Shown: piece after piece, positions 8,951-19,964 of the stretch
Numbering within the stretch: position 1 is the first letter of the stretch
How the letters are laid out: each line of letters begins with the position of its first letter
DNA from: Mycolicibacterium sp. CBMA 226
GTDB lineage: Bacteria > Actinomycetota > Actinomycetes > Mycobacteriales > Mycobacteriaceae
Direction of reading: 5' to 3'
Length of the DNA: 64,000 nucleotides
NCBI RefSeq assembly: GCF_009729075.1
Contig: NZ_VTGY01000007.1
Span: 248,001-312,000 of the forward strand
The notes under the pieces: generated by a model
Databases searched by the model: none
What the model saw: only the letters and a program-made list of their open reading frames with translations
What the model was told of the DNA's origin: nothing
Translations under genes and position numbers: made by a program

Positions 8951-10165
8951 ATGACCACATCTGGGCGCGCGAAGCGACTGGACAAGCCGCCTGGGCGAGC
9001 GCAGCGACGGGAAATGCCCTCGCGGAGCGACCGGGTGGCCGCCGAGACCTGGTTTCTGCGGCGGGGGCTACCCGCGGTGCTGCGCCCGGGGGCGCTGGTG
9101 CGACGGCTGTGGCAGCGCTCGGCGCCGGCGCTGGCGGGGTTCGCGGTTTTCATGGCGAACTCGATCCTCGTCACCGCCGTCACCGGCAAACACACCATCA
9201 ACATCGAGGGCCAGCCCACCCGGACCGAGTGGTTCGTCCTGGCGTTGCTCCTGCTGGTGGCGCCGGTCGCCGCGCTGGCAGGTTGGCTGGTATCGCGCAT
9301 CTCGTCGTGGCGCAATCGTGCCGGGGTGGCCGTGGTGTCGGTGGCCGTGTGCGCCGTCGGCGCGGTGCTAGGTGGTCCTGGTCCGAAAGTCGGCGGCAAC
9401 TTGATCTACGTCGGTGTGGTCATCGCCGTCATCCTGGTCTGCACGGCGACTGGCATCGGCTCGATCCTGGGCTGGGCCCTGGACACCACGGCGCACAACC
9501 TGACACTCGTGGGCAGCCTGTTCGCGCGGGCCCTGCCGATCATGCTGCTGACAGTCCTGGTGTTCTTCAACACCTATGTCTGGCTGATGGCGGCCATCGT
9601 CAGCCGGGCCCGGCTGTGGTCCGGGCTGGGCTTCCTGGCGCTCATCGCCGTGGCGTTCGTCGTCGCGACCACCATCGACCGGGTGCGCCCGATCCTGACC
9701 GCGTCGGCACCGGACGCACCAGAGACCCAGGATGCGGTGTTGGCCGACACGCCGTTCGCGCACCTGCCCGCGCCCGAGCACCGAATCCCGTTGTCCCGCA
9801 TCGAACGTGTCAACGTGGTGTTCGTCCTGGCCATGTCACAGGTGTTGCAGCTGCTGATCGTCGCCTTGGTGACCGCGTTCATCTTTCTGGTGCTCGGCCT
9901 GATCCTCATCAGCCCGAAATTGCTGGCGGAGTGGACGCGTAGCAACGGCTCGCCCGACGGCACCATCTTCGGTATGACGCTGCCGATTCCGGAAGCGCTG
10001 ATCCAGACGACGCTCTTCCTGGGCGCCCTGACTTTCATGTACATCACCGCGCGCACCACGACCGATGCCGAGTACCGCGCCGAGTTCGTCGACCCACAGG
10101 TCGACAGCCTGCGCCGCCGGCTCGACGCGCGCGACCGCTACCTCGCCGACCGCAGACGAGTGTGA
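8951..10165 (+). CDS. Multi-pass membrane protein of the proteasome locus (Rv2113-like)
   Basis: The 404-residue protein has about eight hydrophobic segments between residues about 55 and 355, and a soluble basic N-terminal tail of about 50 residues. Its position between dop and mpa matches the integral membrane protein that sits there in M. tuberculosis. Its function is unknown. The N-terminal tail is encoded by degenerate copies of a 30-base repeat (8961-9020). The stop codon lies inside the left arm of a long hairpin shared with the convergent mpa gene. Confidence 0.85.
   Translation: MTTSGRAKRLDKPPGRAQRREMPSRSDRVAAETWFLRRGLPAVLRPGALVRRLWQRSAPALAGFAVFMANSILVTAVTGKHTINIEGQPTRTEWFVLALLLLVAPVAALAGWLVSRISSWRNRAGVAVVSVAVCAVGAVLGGPGPKVGGNLIYVGVVIAVILVCTATGIGSILGWALDTTAHNLTLVGSLFARALPIMLLTVLVFFNTYVWLMAAIVSRARLWSGLGFLALIAVAFVVATTIDRVRPILTASAPDAPETQDAVLADTPFAHLPAPEHRIPLSRIERVNVVFVLAMSQVLQLLIVALVTAFIFLVLGLILISPKLLAEWTRSNGSPDGTIFGMTLPIPEALIQTTLFLGALTFMYITARTTTDAEYRAEFVDPQVDSLRRRLDARDRYLADRRRV
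8961..9020 (+). repeat. Two degenerate 30-base tandem copies of a GGGCGAGCGAAGCGAC repeat
   Basis: Copy 1 starts near 8963 (GGGCGCGCGAAGCGACTGG) and copy 2 near 8993 (GGGCGAGCGCAGCGACGGG), exactly 30 bases apart. The same core and the same 30-base period occur as a perfect tandem at 56856-56915, and one copy lies inside trmI (13907-13927). Here the repeat codes for the N-terminal tail of the membrane protein. Confidence 0.6.
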
Positions 10166-10215
10166 GGGCCGTGTACGCAACTCCGGAGTTTTGCGTGCAC
10201 GGCCCTCACACTCGT
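10156..10215. terminator. Long hairpin between convergent genes (bidirectional terminator-like)
   Basis: Perfect 18-base arms (ACGAGTGTGAGGGCCGTG at 10156-10173 and its complement at 10198-10215) enclose a second nested inverted repeat (ACGCAA at 10175-10180 with TTGCGT at 10191-10196) around the palindrome CTCCGGAG. The whole 60 bases can fold into one nearly continuous stem. It overlaps the 3' end of the membrane protein gene and ends seven bases before the mpa stop. There is no clear U-tract. Confidence 0.7.
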
Positions 10216-10222
10216 CGTGCTG

Positions 10223-12070
10223 TTACAGGTACTGGCCCAGGTTGGACTCGGTGTCGATCGCACGGCTCGCCGACGAACTCTTGCCGGTGACCAGCGTGCG
10301 GATGTAGACGATCCGCTCGCCCTTCTTGCCCGAAATCCGTGCCCAGTCATCCGGATTCGTGGTGTTCGGCAGGTCCTCGTTCTCGGCGAACTCGTCCACG
10401 ATCGAGTCCAGCAGATGCTGCACCCGCAGACCGCGCTGCTGGGTTTCCAGCACAGACTTGATCGCGTACTTCTTGGCCCGGTCCACGACGTTCTGGATCA
10501 TGGCGCCGGAGTTGAAGTCCTTGAAGTACATGACCTCTTTGTCGCCGTTGGCGTAGGTGACCTCAAGGAAGCGGTTGTCGTCGATCTCGGCGTACATCCG
10601 GTCCACGATCTTCTCGATCATGGCCTTGATGGTCAGCGTACGGTCGCCGTTGAACTCGGCCAGGTCGTCGGCGTGCACCGGCAGGTCCTCGGTGAGGTAC
10701 TTGCTGAAGATGTCCTGCGCCGCTTCGGCGTCCGGCCGCTCGATCTTGATCTTCACGTCCAGACGGCCGGGCCGCAGGATGGCCGGGTCGATCATGTCCT
10801 CGCGGTTGGAGGCGCCGATGACGATGACGTTCTCCAGGCCCTCGACACCGTCGATCTCCGAAAGCAGCTGCGGCACAACCGTCGTCTCGACGTCGGAGCT
10901 CACGCCGGTGCCACGGGTGCGGAAGATCGAGTCCATCTCGTCGAAGAACACGATCACCGGGGTGCCTTCGGAGGCCTTCTCGCGCGCCCGCTGGAAGATC
11001 AGGCGGATGTGCCGCTCGGTCTCGCCGACGAACTTGTTCAGCAGCTCCGGACCCTTGATGTTCAGGAAGTAGCTCTTGGCTTCGCGGGCGTCGTCACCAC
11101 GGATTTCGGCCATCTTCTTGGCCAGCGAGTTGGCGACGGCCTTCGCGATGAGCGTCTTGCCGCAACCAGGAGGCCCGTACAGCAGCACGCCCTTCGGCGG
11201 CCGCAGCGCGTACTCCCGGTACAGGTCCTTGTGCAGGAACGGCAGCTCCACCGCGTCGCGGATCAACTCGATCTGCCGTGTCAGGCCACCGATGTCGCTG
11301 TACGCGACGTCGGGCACCTCTTCGAGGACCAGATCCTCGACCTCGGCCTTGGGGATCCGCTCGAAGGCGTACCCGGCCTTGCTGTCGACCAGCAGGGAGT
11401 CTCCCGGCCGCAGCTTGCGCGCCCGCTCGTCCGCCAGCTCGTCGATGCCCTCGAGCACCTCGGCGACCTCGGGGTCCAGGTATTCGAGCGCGATGAGCGG
11501 CTCGGCGAGCCACACGATGCGCTCCTCGTCGGCATGGCCGACGACGAGGGCGCGCTTGCCGTCGTTCAGGATTTCGCGCAGGGTGCTGATCTCGCCGACC
11601 GCTTCGAACGAGCCGGCCTCGACCACCGTCAGCGCCTCGTTGAGACGCACGGTCTGGCCCTGCTTGAGTTCCGACACCTCGATGTTCGGCGACACCGACA
11701 GCCGCATCTTGCGACCGGACGTGAACACGTCGACGGTGTCGTCGTCGTGGGTGAGCAGCAAGACGCCGTATCCGCTGGGCGGCTGCCCCAGCCTATCGAC
11801 TTCCTCGCGAAGCGCCAGCAACTGCTGCCGCGCCTCTTTGAGGGTGTCCATCAGCTTGCCGTTGCGGGTCGTCAGCGAATCGATACGGGCTTCGAGTTGC
11901 TGCACATCACGCGGTCCGCGGTGCGCCGCGGCCGCGTTCGTGAGCTGCTCTCGCAGCGCCGCCGTCTCGCTACGAAGCCGCGCCAACTCGGCGGCATCGG
12001 TGCTGGACATGGGGTTCTGACGAGGTATGCCCGGATTGCCGAAGGCGTCCGGGCGATCCATTTCAGACAT
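10223..12070 (-). CDS. mpa: Mycobacterial proteasomal ATPase (ARC/Mpa)
   Basis: The 615-residue AAA ATPase recognises Pup and unfolds substrates into the 20S core. Residues about 25-100 form the coiled coil that binds Pup. OB domains follow, then the AAA module with Walker A GPPGCGKT, Walker [11 protein letters not shown] and an RPGRLD arginine-finger region. The C-terminus ends GQYL, the proteasome-docking tail with penultimate Tyr. The ATG at 12070 has AAGGAG in the right place; an in-frame start 96 bases upstream lacks such support. It is divergent from the MTB12-like gene. Confidence 0.96.
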   Translation of the reverse strand: MSEMDRPDAFGNPGIPRQNPMSSTDAAELARLRSETAALREQLTNAAAAHRGPRDVQQLEARIDSLTTRNGKLMDTLKEARQQLLALREEVDRLGQPPSGYGVLLLTHDDDTVDVFTSGRKMRLSVSPNIEVSELKQGQTVRLNEALTVVEAGSFEAVGEISTLREILNDGKRALVVGHADEERIVWLAEPLIALEYLDPEVAEVLEGIDELADERARKLRPGDSLLVDSKAGYAFERIPKAEVEDLVLEEVPDVAYSDIGGLTRQIELIRDAVELPFLHKDLYREYALRPPKGVLLYGPPGCGKTLIAKAVANSLAKKMAEIRGDDAREAKSYFLNIKGPELLNKFVGETERHIRLIFQRAREKASEGTPVIVFFDEMDSIFRTRGTGVSSDVETTVVPQLLSEIDGVEGLENVIVIGASNREDMIDPAILRPGRLDVKIKIERPDAEAAQDIFSKYLTEDLPVHADDLAEFNGDRTLTIKAMIEKIVDRMYAEIDDNRFLEVTYANGDKEVMYFKDFNSGAMIQNVVDRAKKYAIKSVLETQQRGLRVQHLLDSIVDEFAENEDLPNTTNPDDWARISGKKGERIVYIRTLVTGKSSSASRAIDTESNLGQYL

Positions 12071-12228
12071 CTTGCACTCCTTTCCCACACCGGAAGTTGG
12101 TGCGGCGGATACCTCAACGCTACCGGCGATCTGCCAATCATGGGCGTCGAAGGAATCGCGACACACGGGTGTGGCTCTGACCGCGCTGTTAATCTCGTAC
12201 CCGAGTCGGGCTCATCGAAAGGACCGCA

Positions 12229-12735
12229 GTGATCGTCAAATCCCTCGTCACCGGCATCGCAGCCACCGCACTCGTCGGTGCGGCGGCCGTCGGTACGACT
12301 GTGGCTTCCCACACGGCCGGCCCGGCCGCCGGAACGCTGACGGCGGTCGCGCCCGTCGTGCGCCAGGTGCCGCTGCCCCAAGCGCCGGCGCCCGCGCTGC
12401 AGGCGACGCTGGTGTCCACGCTCAACGGTTTGACGGCCGCCGGGAGCTTCGCCGGCTCCAAGGGCAGCTACATCCAGGGCGGAGTCGGCCGGCTCGAGGC
12501 CATCACCGCCGACCGGGCGTACAGCAATGCCGTGAAGCAGGGCGTGTTCCCCATGAGCTTCGCCGTTGCCGACATCGATGACCTCGGCGACGGCACCGCG
12601 ACGGCCAACGTCACCGCCACGGCCGCCACCGGAGCAACCGCATCCCAGCCGCTGACGTTCGTCGCCGGTCCCAGCCCCACCGGCTGGCAACTTTCCAAGG
12701 GGTCGGCCATGGCCCTGCTGTCGTCGGTGAAGTAG
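12229..12735 (+). CDS. Secreted low-molecular-weight antigen MTB12-like protein
   Basis: The 168-residue protein has a signal peptide (MIVKSLVTGIAATALVGAAA, cleavage near residue 25-35). The mature part carries LNGLTAAGSFAGSKGSYIQGG, MSFAVADI and GWQLSKGSAMALL segments (with intervening residues), resembling the MTB12/CFP2 antigen family. The start is GTG with AAAGGA upstream. It is 17 bases upstream of lppK on the same strand, and both proteins share this fold, which suggests a tandem pair. The function is unknown; it is exported. Confidence 0.82.
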   Translation: MIVKSLVTGIAATALVGAAAVGTTVASHTAGPAAGTLTAVAPVVRQVPLPQAPAPALQATLVSTLNGLTAAGSFAGSKGSYIQGGVGRLEAITADRAYSNAVKQGVFPMSFAVADIDDLGDGTATANVTATAATGATASQPLTFVAGPSPTGWQLSKGSAMALLSSVK

Positions 12736-12752
12736 GAGCCAGGAACAGCCCG

Positions 12753-13280
12753 GTGAAGCCGACCCGAGGGATCTTGATCGCCGTCCTCGCGGCGTCGATC
12801 GGGTTGGCCGGGTGCAGTGAACACGTCGAGCCGCCGGCCGACCCGATGCCCCGTTCACTGCTCACCACCGACGCCAAGACCCCCACCGCCGCGCCGTTGC
12901 CGTCGCCCGACGCGATCACCGCGGTGCTGTACAAGATTGCGGACCCCGCCGTGCCCTCGGCACAAAAGATCGGGCTGATCCAATACGGCACCGCCGAGGA
13001 TCAGGCGGGGCTGGACAACTTCACCAAGGCGCTGCGCGACAACGGCTTCAACCCGTTGAACGTGACGGCGACGGACCTGCTGTGGTCGGCCGGGCAACCG
13101 GGCGACATCATCGCCACAATCACGATCAGCTCGGTCGCCGCGCCGGACAACAAATTCACGTTCCCCATGGAGTTCAGTCCCATCCGGGATGCCTGGCAGC
13201 TGAATCGGCAAACCGCGAACCTGCTACTGAAGGTGGGACAGCCGGGCGGACCGGGCGGACCGACGACGCCGGGTCGCTGA
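12753..13280 (+). CDS. lppK: Lipoprotein LppK-like
   Basis: The 175-residue protein starts MKPTRGILIAVLAASIGLAGC. The lipobox LAGC at Cys21 predicts lipid anchoring to the outer face of the membrane. The mature domain has the same MTB12-like pattern (ADPAVPSAQKIGLIQYG, TFPMEFSPI, WQLNRQTANLLL) and matches my memory of M. tuberculosis LppK, including its position between mpa and the DUF503 gene. The C-terminus is a Gly/Pro tail (GGPGGPTTPGR). The function is not known. Confidence 0.8.
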   Translation: MKPTRGILIAVLAASIGLAGCSEHVEPPADPMPRSLLTTDAKTPTAAPLPSPDAITAVLYKIADPAVPSAQKIGLIQYGTAEDQAGLDNFTKALRDNGFNPLNVTATDLLWSAGQPGDIIATITISSVAAPDNKFTFPMEFSPIRDAWQLNRQTANLLLKVGQPGGPGGPTTPGR

Positions 13281-13287
13281 GCGGCCG

Positions 13288-14504
<1,217 letters not shown>

Positions 14505-14555
14505 TTAAGCTGCTGGCATGAGCACCACCAGCGAGGAGCCGAAGGCGAGTCACGT

Positions 14556-15389
14556 ATGACCGCCGCCGCCCCGGTCCGACGGCCGGCGCTCTCGCCGTCG
14601 CGGGCCGGTGACTTCAAACAGTGCCCGCTGCTGTACCGGTTCCGGGCCATCGACCGGCTGCCGGAGCCGCCGTCCGCCGCGCAGTTGCGGGGCTCGGTGG
14701 TGCACGCAGCGCTGGAACAGCTGTACGCGCTCCCCGCCGCCGACCGGGTGCCGGAGACTGCGCTGTCACTGGTGACGCCGGCCTGGGATGCGGTCGTCGC
14801 CGAGAAGCCCGAGCTGGCCGACGAGATCGCGCCGGAGCTGCGGGAGACACTCCTCGACGAAGCCCGCACCTTGTTGTCCGGGTACTACCGGCTCGAGGAT
14901 CCGACGCGCTTCGACCCGCAGAGCTGCGAACAACGCGTCGAGGTCGAGTTGTCCGACGGCACCCTGCTCCGCGGATTCGTCGACCGGATCGACGTGGCGC
15001 CGACGGGTGAGCTCCGGGTGGTCGACTACAAGACCGGCAAGGCGCCGCCAGAAGCGCGGGCGCTGGCCGAGTTCAAAGCCATGTTCCAGATGAAGTTCTA
15101 CGCGGTGGCCCTGCTGCGCATCCGGGGCGTGGTACCGGCGCGACTGCGGCTGCTGTACCTGGCGGACAGTCAGGTGCTGGACTACAGCCCCGATCTGGCC
15201 GAGTTGGAAAAGTTCGAGAAGACACTGATGGCGATCTGGCAGGCCATCCAGAAGTCAGGCGAGACAGGCGATTTCCGCCCAAACCCGTCGAAGCTGTGCT
15301 CGTGGTGTACGCACCAGGACCTGTGCCCCGCCTTCGGTGGCACGCCCCCGCCATATCCCGGCTGGCCCGAGAACTTCGGGGCCGCATGA
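14556..15389 (+). CDS. RecB/Cas4-family PD-(D/E)XK nuclease with Fe-S cysteines
   Basis: The 277-residue protein has LSPSRAGDFKQCPLLYRFR with Cys23 at the N-terminus, the nuclease core at residues about 130-170 (GFVDRIDV, VVDYKTGKAP: the D...DYK pattern), and C-terminal Cys248, Cys251 and Cys257. One N-terminal plus three C-terminal Cys is the 4Fe-4S arrangement of AddB/Cas4 nucleases. It probably acts in DNA repair, but no helicase partner is adjacent. The ATG at 14556 follows GGCGAG. The next gene starts within its stop codon (ATGA). Position matches Rv2119. Confidence 0.88.
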   Translation: MTAAAPVRRPALSPSRAGDFKQCPLLYRFRAIDRLPEPPSAAQLRGSVVHAALEQLYALPAADRVPETALSLVTPAWDAVVAEKPELADEIAPELRETLLDEARTLLSGYYRLEDPTRFDPQSCEQRVEVELSDGTLLRGFVDRIDVAPTGELRVVDYKTGKAPPEARALAEFKAMFQMKFYAVALLRIRGVVPARLRLLYLADSQVLDYSPDLAELEKFEKTLMAIWQAIQKSGETGDFRPNPSKLCSWCTHQDLCPAFGGTPPPYPGWPENFGAA

Positions 15390-16177
15390 TCGACTGTTAC
15401 TACCGTCGGTTGGACACCGACGGCGATCTTCAGCGCTTCGAATCGACCGAAGGCACCGGCAGCAACTGGGACGCGAGCATTCAGCACGGATCGCCGCCGC
15501 TGGCGCTGCTGACCAAGGCCATCGAAGAGCTGGCCGCCGGCAGCGGCATGCAGGTGGGCCGGCTGACCCTCGACATCCTCGGCGCGATTCCCGTTGCGCC
15601 CGTTGCGGTTCGGGCGTGGGTCTCGCGCCCCGGCTCGCGCATCTGCATGATGACCGCGGAGATGACGGCGGCGCAGCGCGACGGTTCCGAGCGCGCGGTG
15701 GCGCGGATGTCGGCGTGGCTCTTGGCCACAACCGACACGCGGGACGCGGCCCTTGACCGGTACCCGCCGATGGCCCGGGTGCCTGACACCGGTTTCCGGC
15801 ATTCCTGGCAGGGCCGGCCCGGCTACCTGGAGACGGTTACCTGGGTACCGCAGCCCGACGACGCCAATGCCTCGGTGGTGTGGATGCGGCCGTTGATCTC
15901 ATTGGTCGACGATGAGGAACTGACCGACCTGCAGCGGCTCGCGATGGTCGTCGATTCCGCGAATGGCGTTGGCGCGACGCTGGATCCGAACGAGTTCATG
16001 TTCATGAACACCGACACCACGGTGCACCTGCACCGCGCTCCCGTCGGCCCGGAGTTCTGCCTGCGGGCCCGCGGTTCGATCGGGCCCGACGGTCTCGGCT
16101 CGACGACGGCCGAACTGTTCGACGAACAGGGCTTCATCGGGACGTCAGCGCAGACGCTGTTGGTGCAGCGGCGCTGA
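15386..16177 (+). CDS. Acyl-CoA thioesterase-like (hot-dog fold) protein
   Basis: The 263-residue protein looks like two tandem hot-dog domains of the TesB-like/4HBT_3 type, with GSNWDASIQHGSPPLALLTKAIE near the start and a C-terminal half with LRARGSIGPDGLGSTTAELFDEQGF. It probably hydrolyses an acyl-CoA thioester, but no catalytic residue can be assigned with confidence. It is translationally coupled to the preceding nuclease gene through an ATGA overlap, although a functional link is not obvious. Confidence 0.72.
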   Translation: MIDCYYRRLDTDGDLQRFESTEGTGSNWDASIQHGSPPLALLTKAIEELAAGSGMQVGRLTLDILGAIPVAPVAVRAWVSRPGSRICMMTAEMTAAQRDGSERAVARMSAWLLATTDTRDAALDRYPPMARVPDTGFRHSWQGRPGYLETVTWVPQPDDANASVVWMRPLISLVDDEELTDLQRLAMVVDSANGVGATLDPNEFMFMNTDTTVHLHRAPVGPEFCLRARGSIGPDGLGSTTAELFDEQGFIGTSAQTLLVQRR

Positions 16178-16187
16178 CGAACCGGCA

Positions 16188-16838
16188 TCACTTCGCGACA
16201 TCGACGGCGGACGTGGGCGCGTCGAAGAAAACGCGCAAGGCGGAGACGTCGCCGTTGATGTCGACGAGCGGGGCGACATCGTCGAGGGCAAGTAAGCCTG
16301 CCGCAAGCCCGAGAACAATCCGCGCCTCTGCCGTCAGCACGGCTTCGAGCTCGCGACCGTCGGGCCACCCTACGTCGATGCCGGCGTCGGTCGCGCGCAG
16401 TTGGACGGTGACGCCGTCCACCACGACCCCCACCGCGGTCGACTGATCGTTGGGTACACGCCCGGCGAACAGCGCAGGAAGCGCCACGAGGAGCCCGTCG
16501 GCGCGGAAGGAATCACCTTCGGGACCGCGGATCATCAGCGGCGTCGACCAGCGGATCATCGCGTAGATCGGCTCGCGCAGTTGAGCACCCCAGTCGGTGA
16601 GCGCGTACGTAATCGCGTTGGCCTCGTCGGACAGGCGCCGTTCCACCACACCAGCGGTTTCGAGGTCGCGGAGCCGGTCGGTCAGGAGATTCGTCGCGAT
16701 CCCCGGCAGCCCCTCGCGCAACCCACCGAAGCGTGCCGGGCCGATCAGGAGCTGGCGGACGATCAGCAGATTCCACCTGTCACCCACGACATCCAGCGCA
16801 CGGGCAAGTCCGCAGTACTGGCCGTAATCTCGACTCAT
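16188..16838 (-). CDS. HxlR-type winged-helix regulator with C-terminal SCP2-like domain
   Basis: The 216-residue protein has an HxlR domain at residues about 8-95: YGQYCGLARALDVVGDRWNLLIVRQLL-type start with the conserved Cys, then GLPGIATNLLTDRLRDLE. A C-terminal half of about 100 residues resembles sterol-carrier-like domains seen in actinobacterial members. ATG at 16838 has AGTAGG correctly spaced; ATG 16841 and GTG 16844 are alternatives. It is divergent from the DHA2-type transporter at 16901 and probably represses it. The conserved Cys suggests redox or electrophile sensing. Confidence 0.86.
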   Translation of the reverse strand: MSRDYGQYCGLARALDVVGDRWNLLIVRQLLIGPARFGGLREGLPGIATNLLTDRLRDLETAGVVERRLSDEANAITYALTDWGAQLREPIYAMIRWSTPLMIRGPEGDSFRADGLLVALPALFAGRVPNDQSTAVGVVVDGVTVQLRATDAGIDVGWPDGRELEAVLTAEARIVLGLAAGLLALDDVAPLVDINGDVSALRVFFDAPTSAVDVAK

Positions 16839-16844
16839 CATCAC

Positions 16845-16885
16845 CTACTTGCTAATTTAAAGTACAACTGATTATATCAACCATC
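16845..16885. promoter_or_regulatory. AT-rich divergent promoter region with weak inverted repeat
   Basis: The short gap between the HxlR gene and the transporter is strongly AT-rich. It contains TACTT-N9-AAGTA (16846-16864), a short inverted repeat that could be the HxlR operator. Confidence 0.4.
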
Positions 16886-16900
16886 GAGTGGAGGTTGGGC

Positions 16901-18454
16901 ATGAAGATCGCAGAATCGAAGGCCGGCATTCTGGCCGCCGTCTACGTCGCCGTACTTGCCATCAACCTCGACGTGACGATCGTCAACGTCGCCCTACCCA
17001 GCATCGCGACCCAACTGCACGCCGACACCCGTGGCCTGCAATGGGTTGTCGACGGCTACACCCTGACTTTCGCGGCCCTCGTCTTGGCCGCAGGCAGTTT
17101 GTCGGACCGCTACGGTCGCCGCCCAGCGCTGCTGATCGGTCTGGTCGGATTCGCCGTCACCAGTGGTATCGGCGCATTGGCCACCCACACCGAAGCCCTC
17201 GTCGCGGCGAGGTTCGCCATGGGCACCTTCGCTGCCCTGATCTTCCCCACCACCCTGTCGATCATCACCAACACCTTTTCGGACCGACGCCAACGCGCCG
17301 CGGCATTCGGCGGTTGGGGCGCGGTCGTCGGCGTCGGTGTCGCCGCCGGACCGGTCACCGGAGGCCTTCTGCTCGAACACTTCTCGTGGAGCAGTGTCTT
17401 CTGGGCGCTCATCCCCTTGGCGCTGCTGGCAGCAGTGCTCGCCTATTTTCTGGTACCGGAATCACGCGACCCCGGCGTGCCCCCGCTCGACATCCGGGGA
17501 CTGGTCACCTCGATCGCGCTCCTCGGGGTCCTCGTCTACACCATCATCGAAGCCCCCGCCCGGGGCTGGCACAGCCCCGCGACGCTGTTCGGATTTGTTG
17601 CCGCCGCCGCGCTGACCCTGGCATTCGTGACGATCGAGCAGGCCGCAGAACACCCCATGCTCGACGTCAGGTTGTTCACCGACCGCAGGTTCAGCGCCGC
17701 CAGCGCATCGGTGGCCGTCACCTTCTTTGCGCTGTCCGGCTTTATCTTTCTCATCACGCAGTACTTTCAGGTGCTGCGAGCGTTCAGCCCGTTCTCGACC
17801 GGCGCTCGCATCCTGCCTGTCGCAGGATCGATCGCCGTCGGCTCCGTCGTCGGCGGGCTACTCGCACCGCGCATCAGTACCCGCGTAGTCGTGGTCAGCG
17901 GGCTGGCATCCTTTGGCACCGCGATGGCCTGGATTGCCGGCACCATCGACACCGACACCGCCTATTGGGCCACCATCGTTGCGCAGATGGTGCTCATGGG
18001 CCTCGGCATCGGCCTGGTCTCCACTCCCGCAACCGAATCCATCATGCTCGTGCTGCCGCCGTCCCGGGCCGGTATCGGTTCAGCGGTCAACGACGCCACC
18101 CGTGAGCTTGGTTCCACGCTCGGCGTGGCCATCGTCGGGTCACTCTTTTCCTCGATCTTCAGTGCCCGTCTCGCCGACGGCGCGTTCGCCGTCACCGGAA
18201 AAGCCGGCGAGGCCGGCAATTCCGTTCCGACCGCTTTCGGGATCGCCGCCGCGAACCCTGAACTCCTTGCAGCCGTGCAACATTCGTTTCTCACCGGAAT
18301 CACCACCGCCTGTGCCGTCATCGCGGGCCCGTGCTACGCCGCCGCTGCGGCCGGTGTCATCGCGCTACCCGGTCGACGATTTCAACCGCCGGTCATCGCG
18401 GCCACCTCGGACGGGGAAAGCCCACGAACATCGGTCGCCCAACGGGCTTTGTAG
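16901..18454 (+). CDS. MFS drug/multidrug exporter, DHA2 (EmrB/QacA) 14-TM type
   Basis: The 517-residue protein has 14 hydrophobic segments. DVTIVNVALPSIA in TM1 and LSDRYGRRPALL (motif A) after TM2 are standard for DHA2 proton-coupled exporters. GVAAGPVTGGLL matches motif C of antiporters in TM5. ATG at 16901 has GTGGAGG at 16888-16894; a TTG two codons earlier is less likely. It is divergent from an HxlR regulator, so it is probably inducible by a toxic compound. The substrate is unknown. Confidence 0.9.
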   Translation: MKIAESKAGILAAVYVAVLAINLDVTIVNVALPSIATQLHADTRGLQWVVDGYTLTFAALVLAAGSLSDRYGRRPALLIGLVGFAVTSGIGALATHTEALVAARFAMGTFAALIFPTTLSIITNTFSDRRQRAAAFGGWGAVVGVGVAAGPVTGGLLLEHFSWSSVFWALIPLALLAAVLAYFLVPESRDPGVPPLDIRGLVTSIALLGVLVYTIIEAPARGWHSPATLFGFVAAAALTLAFVTIEQAAEHPMLDVRLFTDRRFSAASASVAVTFFALSGFIFLITQYFQVLRAFSPFSTGARILPVAGSIAVGSVVGGLLAPRISTRVVVVSGLASFGTAMAWIAGTIDTDTAYWATIVAQMVLMGLGIGLVSTPATESIMLVLPPSRAGIGSAVNDATRELGSTLGVAIVGSLFSSIFSARLADGAFAVTGKAGEAGNSVPTAFGIAAANPELLAAVQHSFLTGITTACAVIAGPCYAAAAAGVIALPGRRFQPPVIAATSDGESPRTSVAQRAL

Positions 18455-18523
18455 GTTGGCATCTCGCCGCCGTGCGGGCTGGCTCGTCACGAGCCTAGAT
18501 CGTTCGCCCAGAACGCCCACTGA

Positions 18524-19264
18524 TCACGGCGACGCGGGACCGTCGGGCCGGAAATGTTCGGGGTGCGCGACGATGCGAGCGGCGACGTCAGCCAGCTTGA
18601 TGTTCATGTCTTGCGATGTTCGCCGGAGCCGGTCGAATGCTTCGGTGTCACTGATGTCGAACAGCACCATCAACATGCCGATGGCCTTGCCGATTTCGCG
18701 ATTGGACTGCAACGCCCGCCGCAGGCCGGCCACGTCCTGGCCTACCACGGCGGCACTGGCCGCAACCGAGGCGAACGATGCCAACACGATGCCCTGCGCG
18801 GCCGAGTTTGTGTCGAAGGCGCCACGCGTGTCCGAAAACAGGTTCAGGGCGCCGACCTTGTGGCCTTCAGCGACCATCCGAAAACCCATCGCACCGCGCA
18901 CGGGCGTGGAAGCCAGGACACAGGCCGCCAACGACGGCCACTGACTGTGCGACGCCAGGTCGGCGTCGATCTGTACGGCTTCGCTTTCGATCGCATCCAA
19001 ACATGGCCCGTCGCCCACCGCGCATTCGAGCGTGTCCACGTCGGCTGCGACGTGATCGCTCGCTGCGACGGTGGCGTATTTGCCATCCCGGCCACGCATC
19101 AACACGCTGGCATGGTCGCAACCTGTCACCATGAGCGTGGCTGCCACGCACACGGCACGATAAACCTCGTCGAGGCTTGTGCCCTCATAGATCAGCCGCG
19201 CCAGCTCATCGAATGCCGCGAGGGCATCCGGCGCGAACACGGCACGCAAGGGGTCGTCAGCCAT
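18524..19264 (-). CDS. GAF-ANTAR RNA-binding antiterminator protein
   Basis: The 246-residue protein has a GAF sensor domain (residues about 30-165; CDHASVLMRGRDGKY, GPCLDAI) followed by an ANTAR domain (about 175-235; LRRALQSNREIGKAIGMLM, then F.RLRRTSQDMNIKLADVA). ANTAR proteins bind dual-hexaloop RNA and prevent termination. In mycobacteria they control lipid-related and stress genes. No adjacent target RNA was recognised. The ATG at 19264 is preferred over the upstream TTG at 19270. The Ala in ANTAR and the helix triad look intact. Confidence 0.9.
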   Translation of the reverse strand: MADDPLRAVFAPDALAAFDELARLIYEGTSLDEVYRAVCVAATLMVTGCDHASVLMRGRDGKYATVAASDHVAADVDTLECAVGDGPCLDAIESEAVQIDADLASHSQWPSLAACVLASTPVRGAMGFRMVAEGHKVGALNLFSDTRGAFDTNSAAQGIVLASFASVAASAAVVGQDVAGLRRALQSNREIGKAIGMLMVLFDISDTEAFDRLRRTSQDMNIKLADVAARIVAHPEHFRPDGPASP

Positions 19265-19964
19265 ACGCAACGCTTACCACCACCGGAGACTCTTCGTGGC
19301 CAACCCGCACGCATTGGCATGCCGGGCGCCGACGACAGCCGGCCCGGCGCGTGTCCCGGACGGCGATGCGGCGGTCCAGCGCTGGCTTCTCAACACTGCG
19401 GGTTGGTGCCCACGCATCGCCTCGCAGAGGCGCAGACCCAACCCCTACCCAGCCTCCGGTGGCTTATGTGCCCGGCCACATCGAACTTAAACCGCTAGCT
19501 GCGCTGCCTGCAGACACCGGCAACGCGGTGGTGATGCAGTTGCTTCGCCCCTTTACCTAGCGGGTCGGCGCCCTGCCTCACATGGCTCTCAAAAATCTCC
19601 CCCGAGATCCTTGCGTCAAACGGATGGCCAGCGCTATAAAAAATCTATAGCAGTCGAAACAGATATGGGTAGATAGGAGACAAGAAAGAACGCGCTGGAG
19701 GTTCCGGGTTCGGCGCGCAGTCAGCGCATCGACGACCCGCTCACCAGAAAGCGAGGTGATGGCATCACCACACAAACGGCCGGGCCGACCCGCCACTAGG
19801 GACACACCCTGGGTGCCAACCCCACCCGATTCCGGACAACGGGTTGCGCCAAAGCCCAATCTCGGCAAAGCATCCCATGGCGGGCGGCCCGCCTCCGTCA
19901 CCATCAACAGCCTCGCCAACTCCGCGCATCAGACACCCCAGCCTTCGATCGGGAGGTGCCAACG
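19265..19964. other. Poorly coding accessory stretch with AT-rich patch
   Basis: No convincing gene was found. Base composition drops sharply around 19590-19690, unlike the flanks. There is an inverted repeat GCTATA-N7-TATAGC (19633-19651). Open frames at 19177-19560 and 19759-20010 (84 codons, Pro/Arg-rich, weak GAGG before the start) have no recognisable domain. It may be a decayed insertion or the promoter region for the small ORF at 19965. Confidence 0.4.

Noticed and set aside
16895..16900. TTG start for the MFS exporter
   Set aside because: The ATG at 16901 has the better spacing from GTGGAGG.
19177..19560. 127-codon open frame after the ANTAR gene
   Set aside because: Its first part is antisense to the ANTAR gene and it has no ribosome-binding site or domain.
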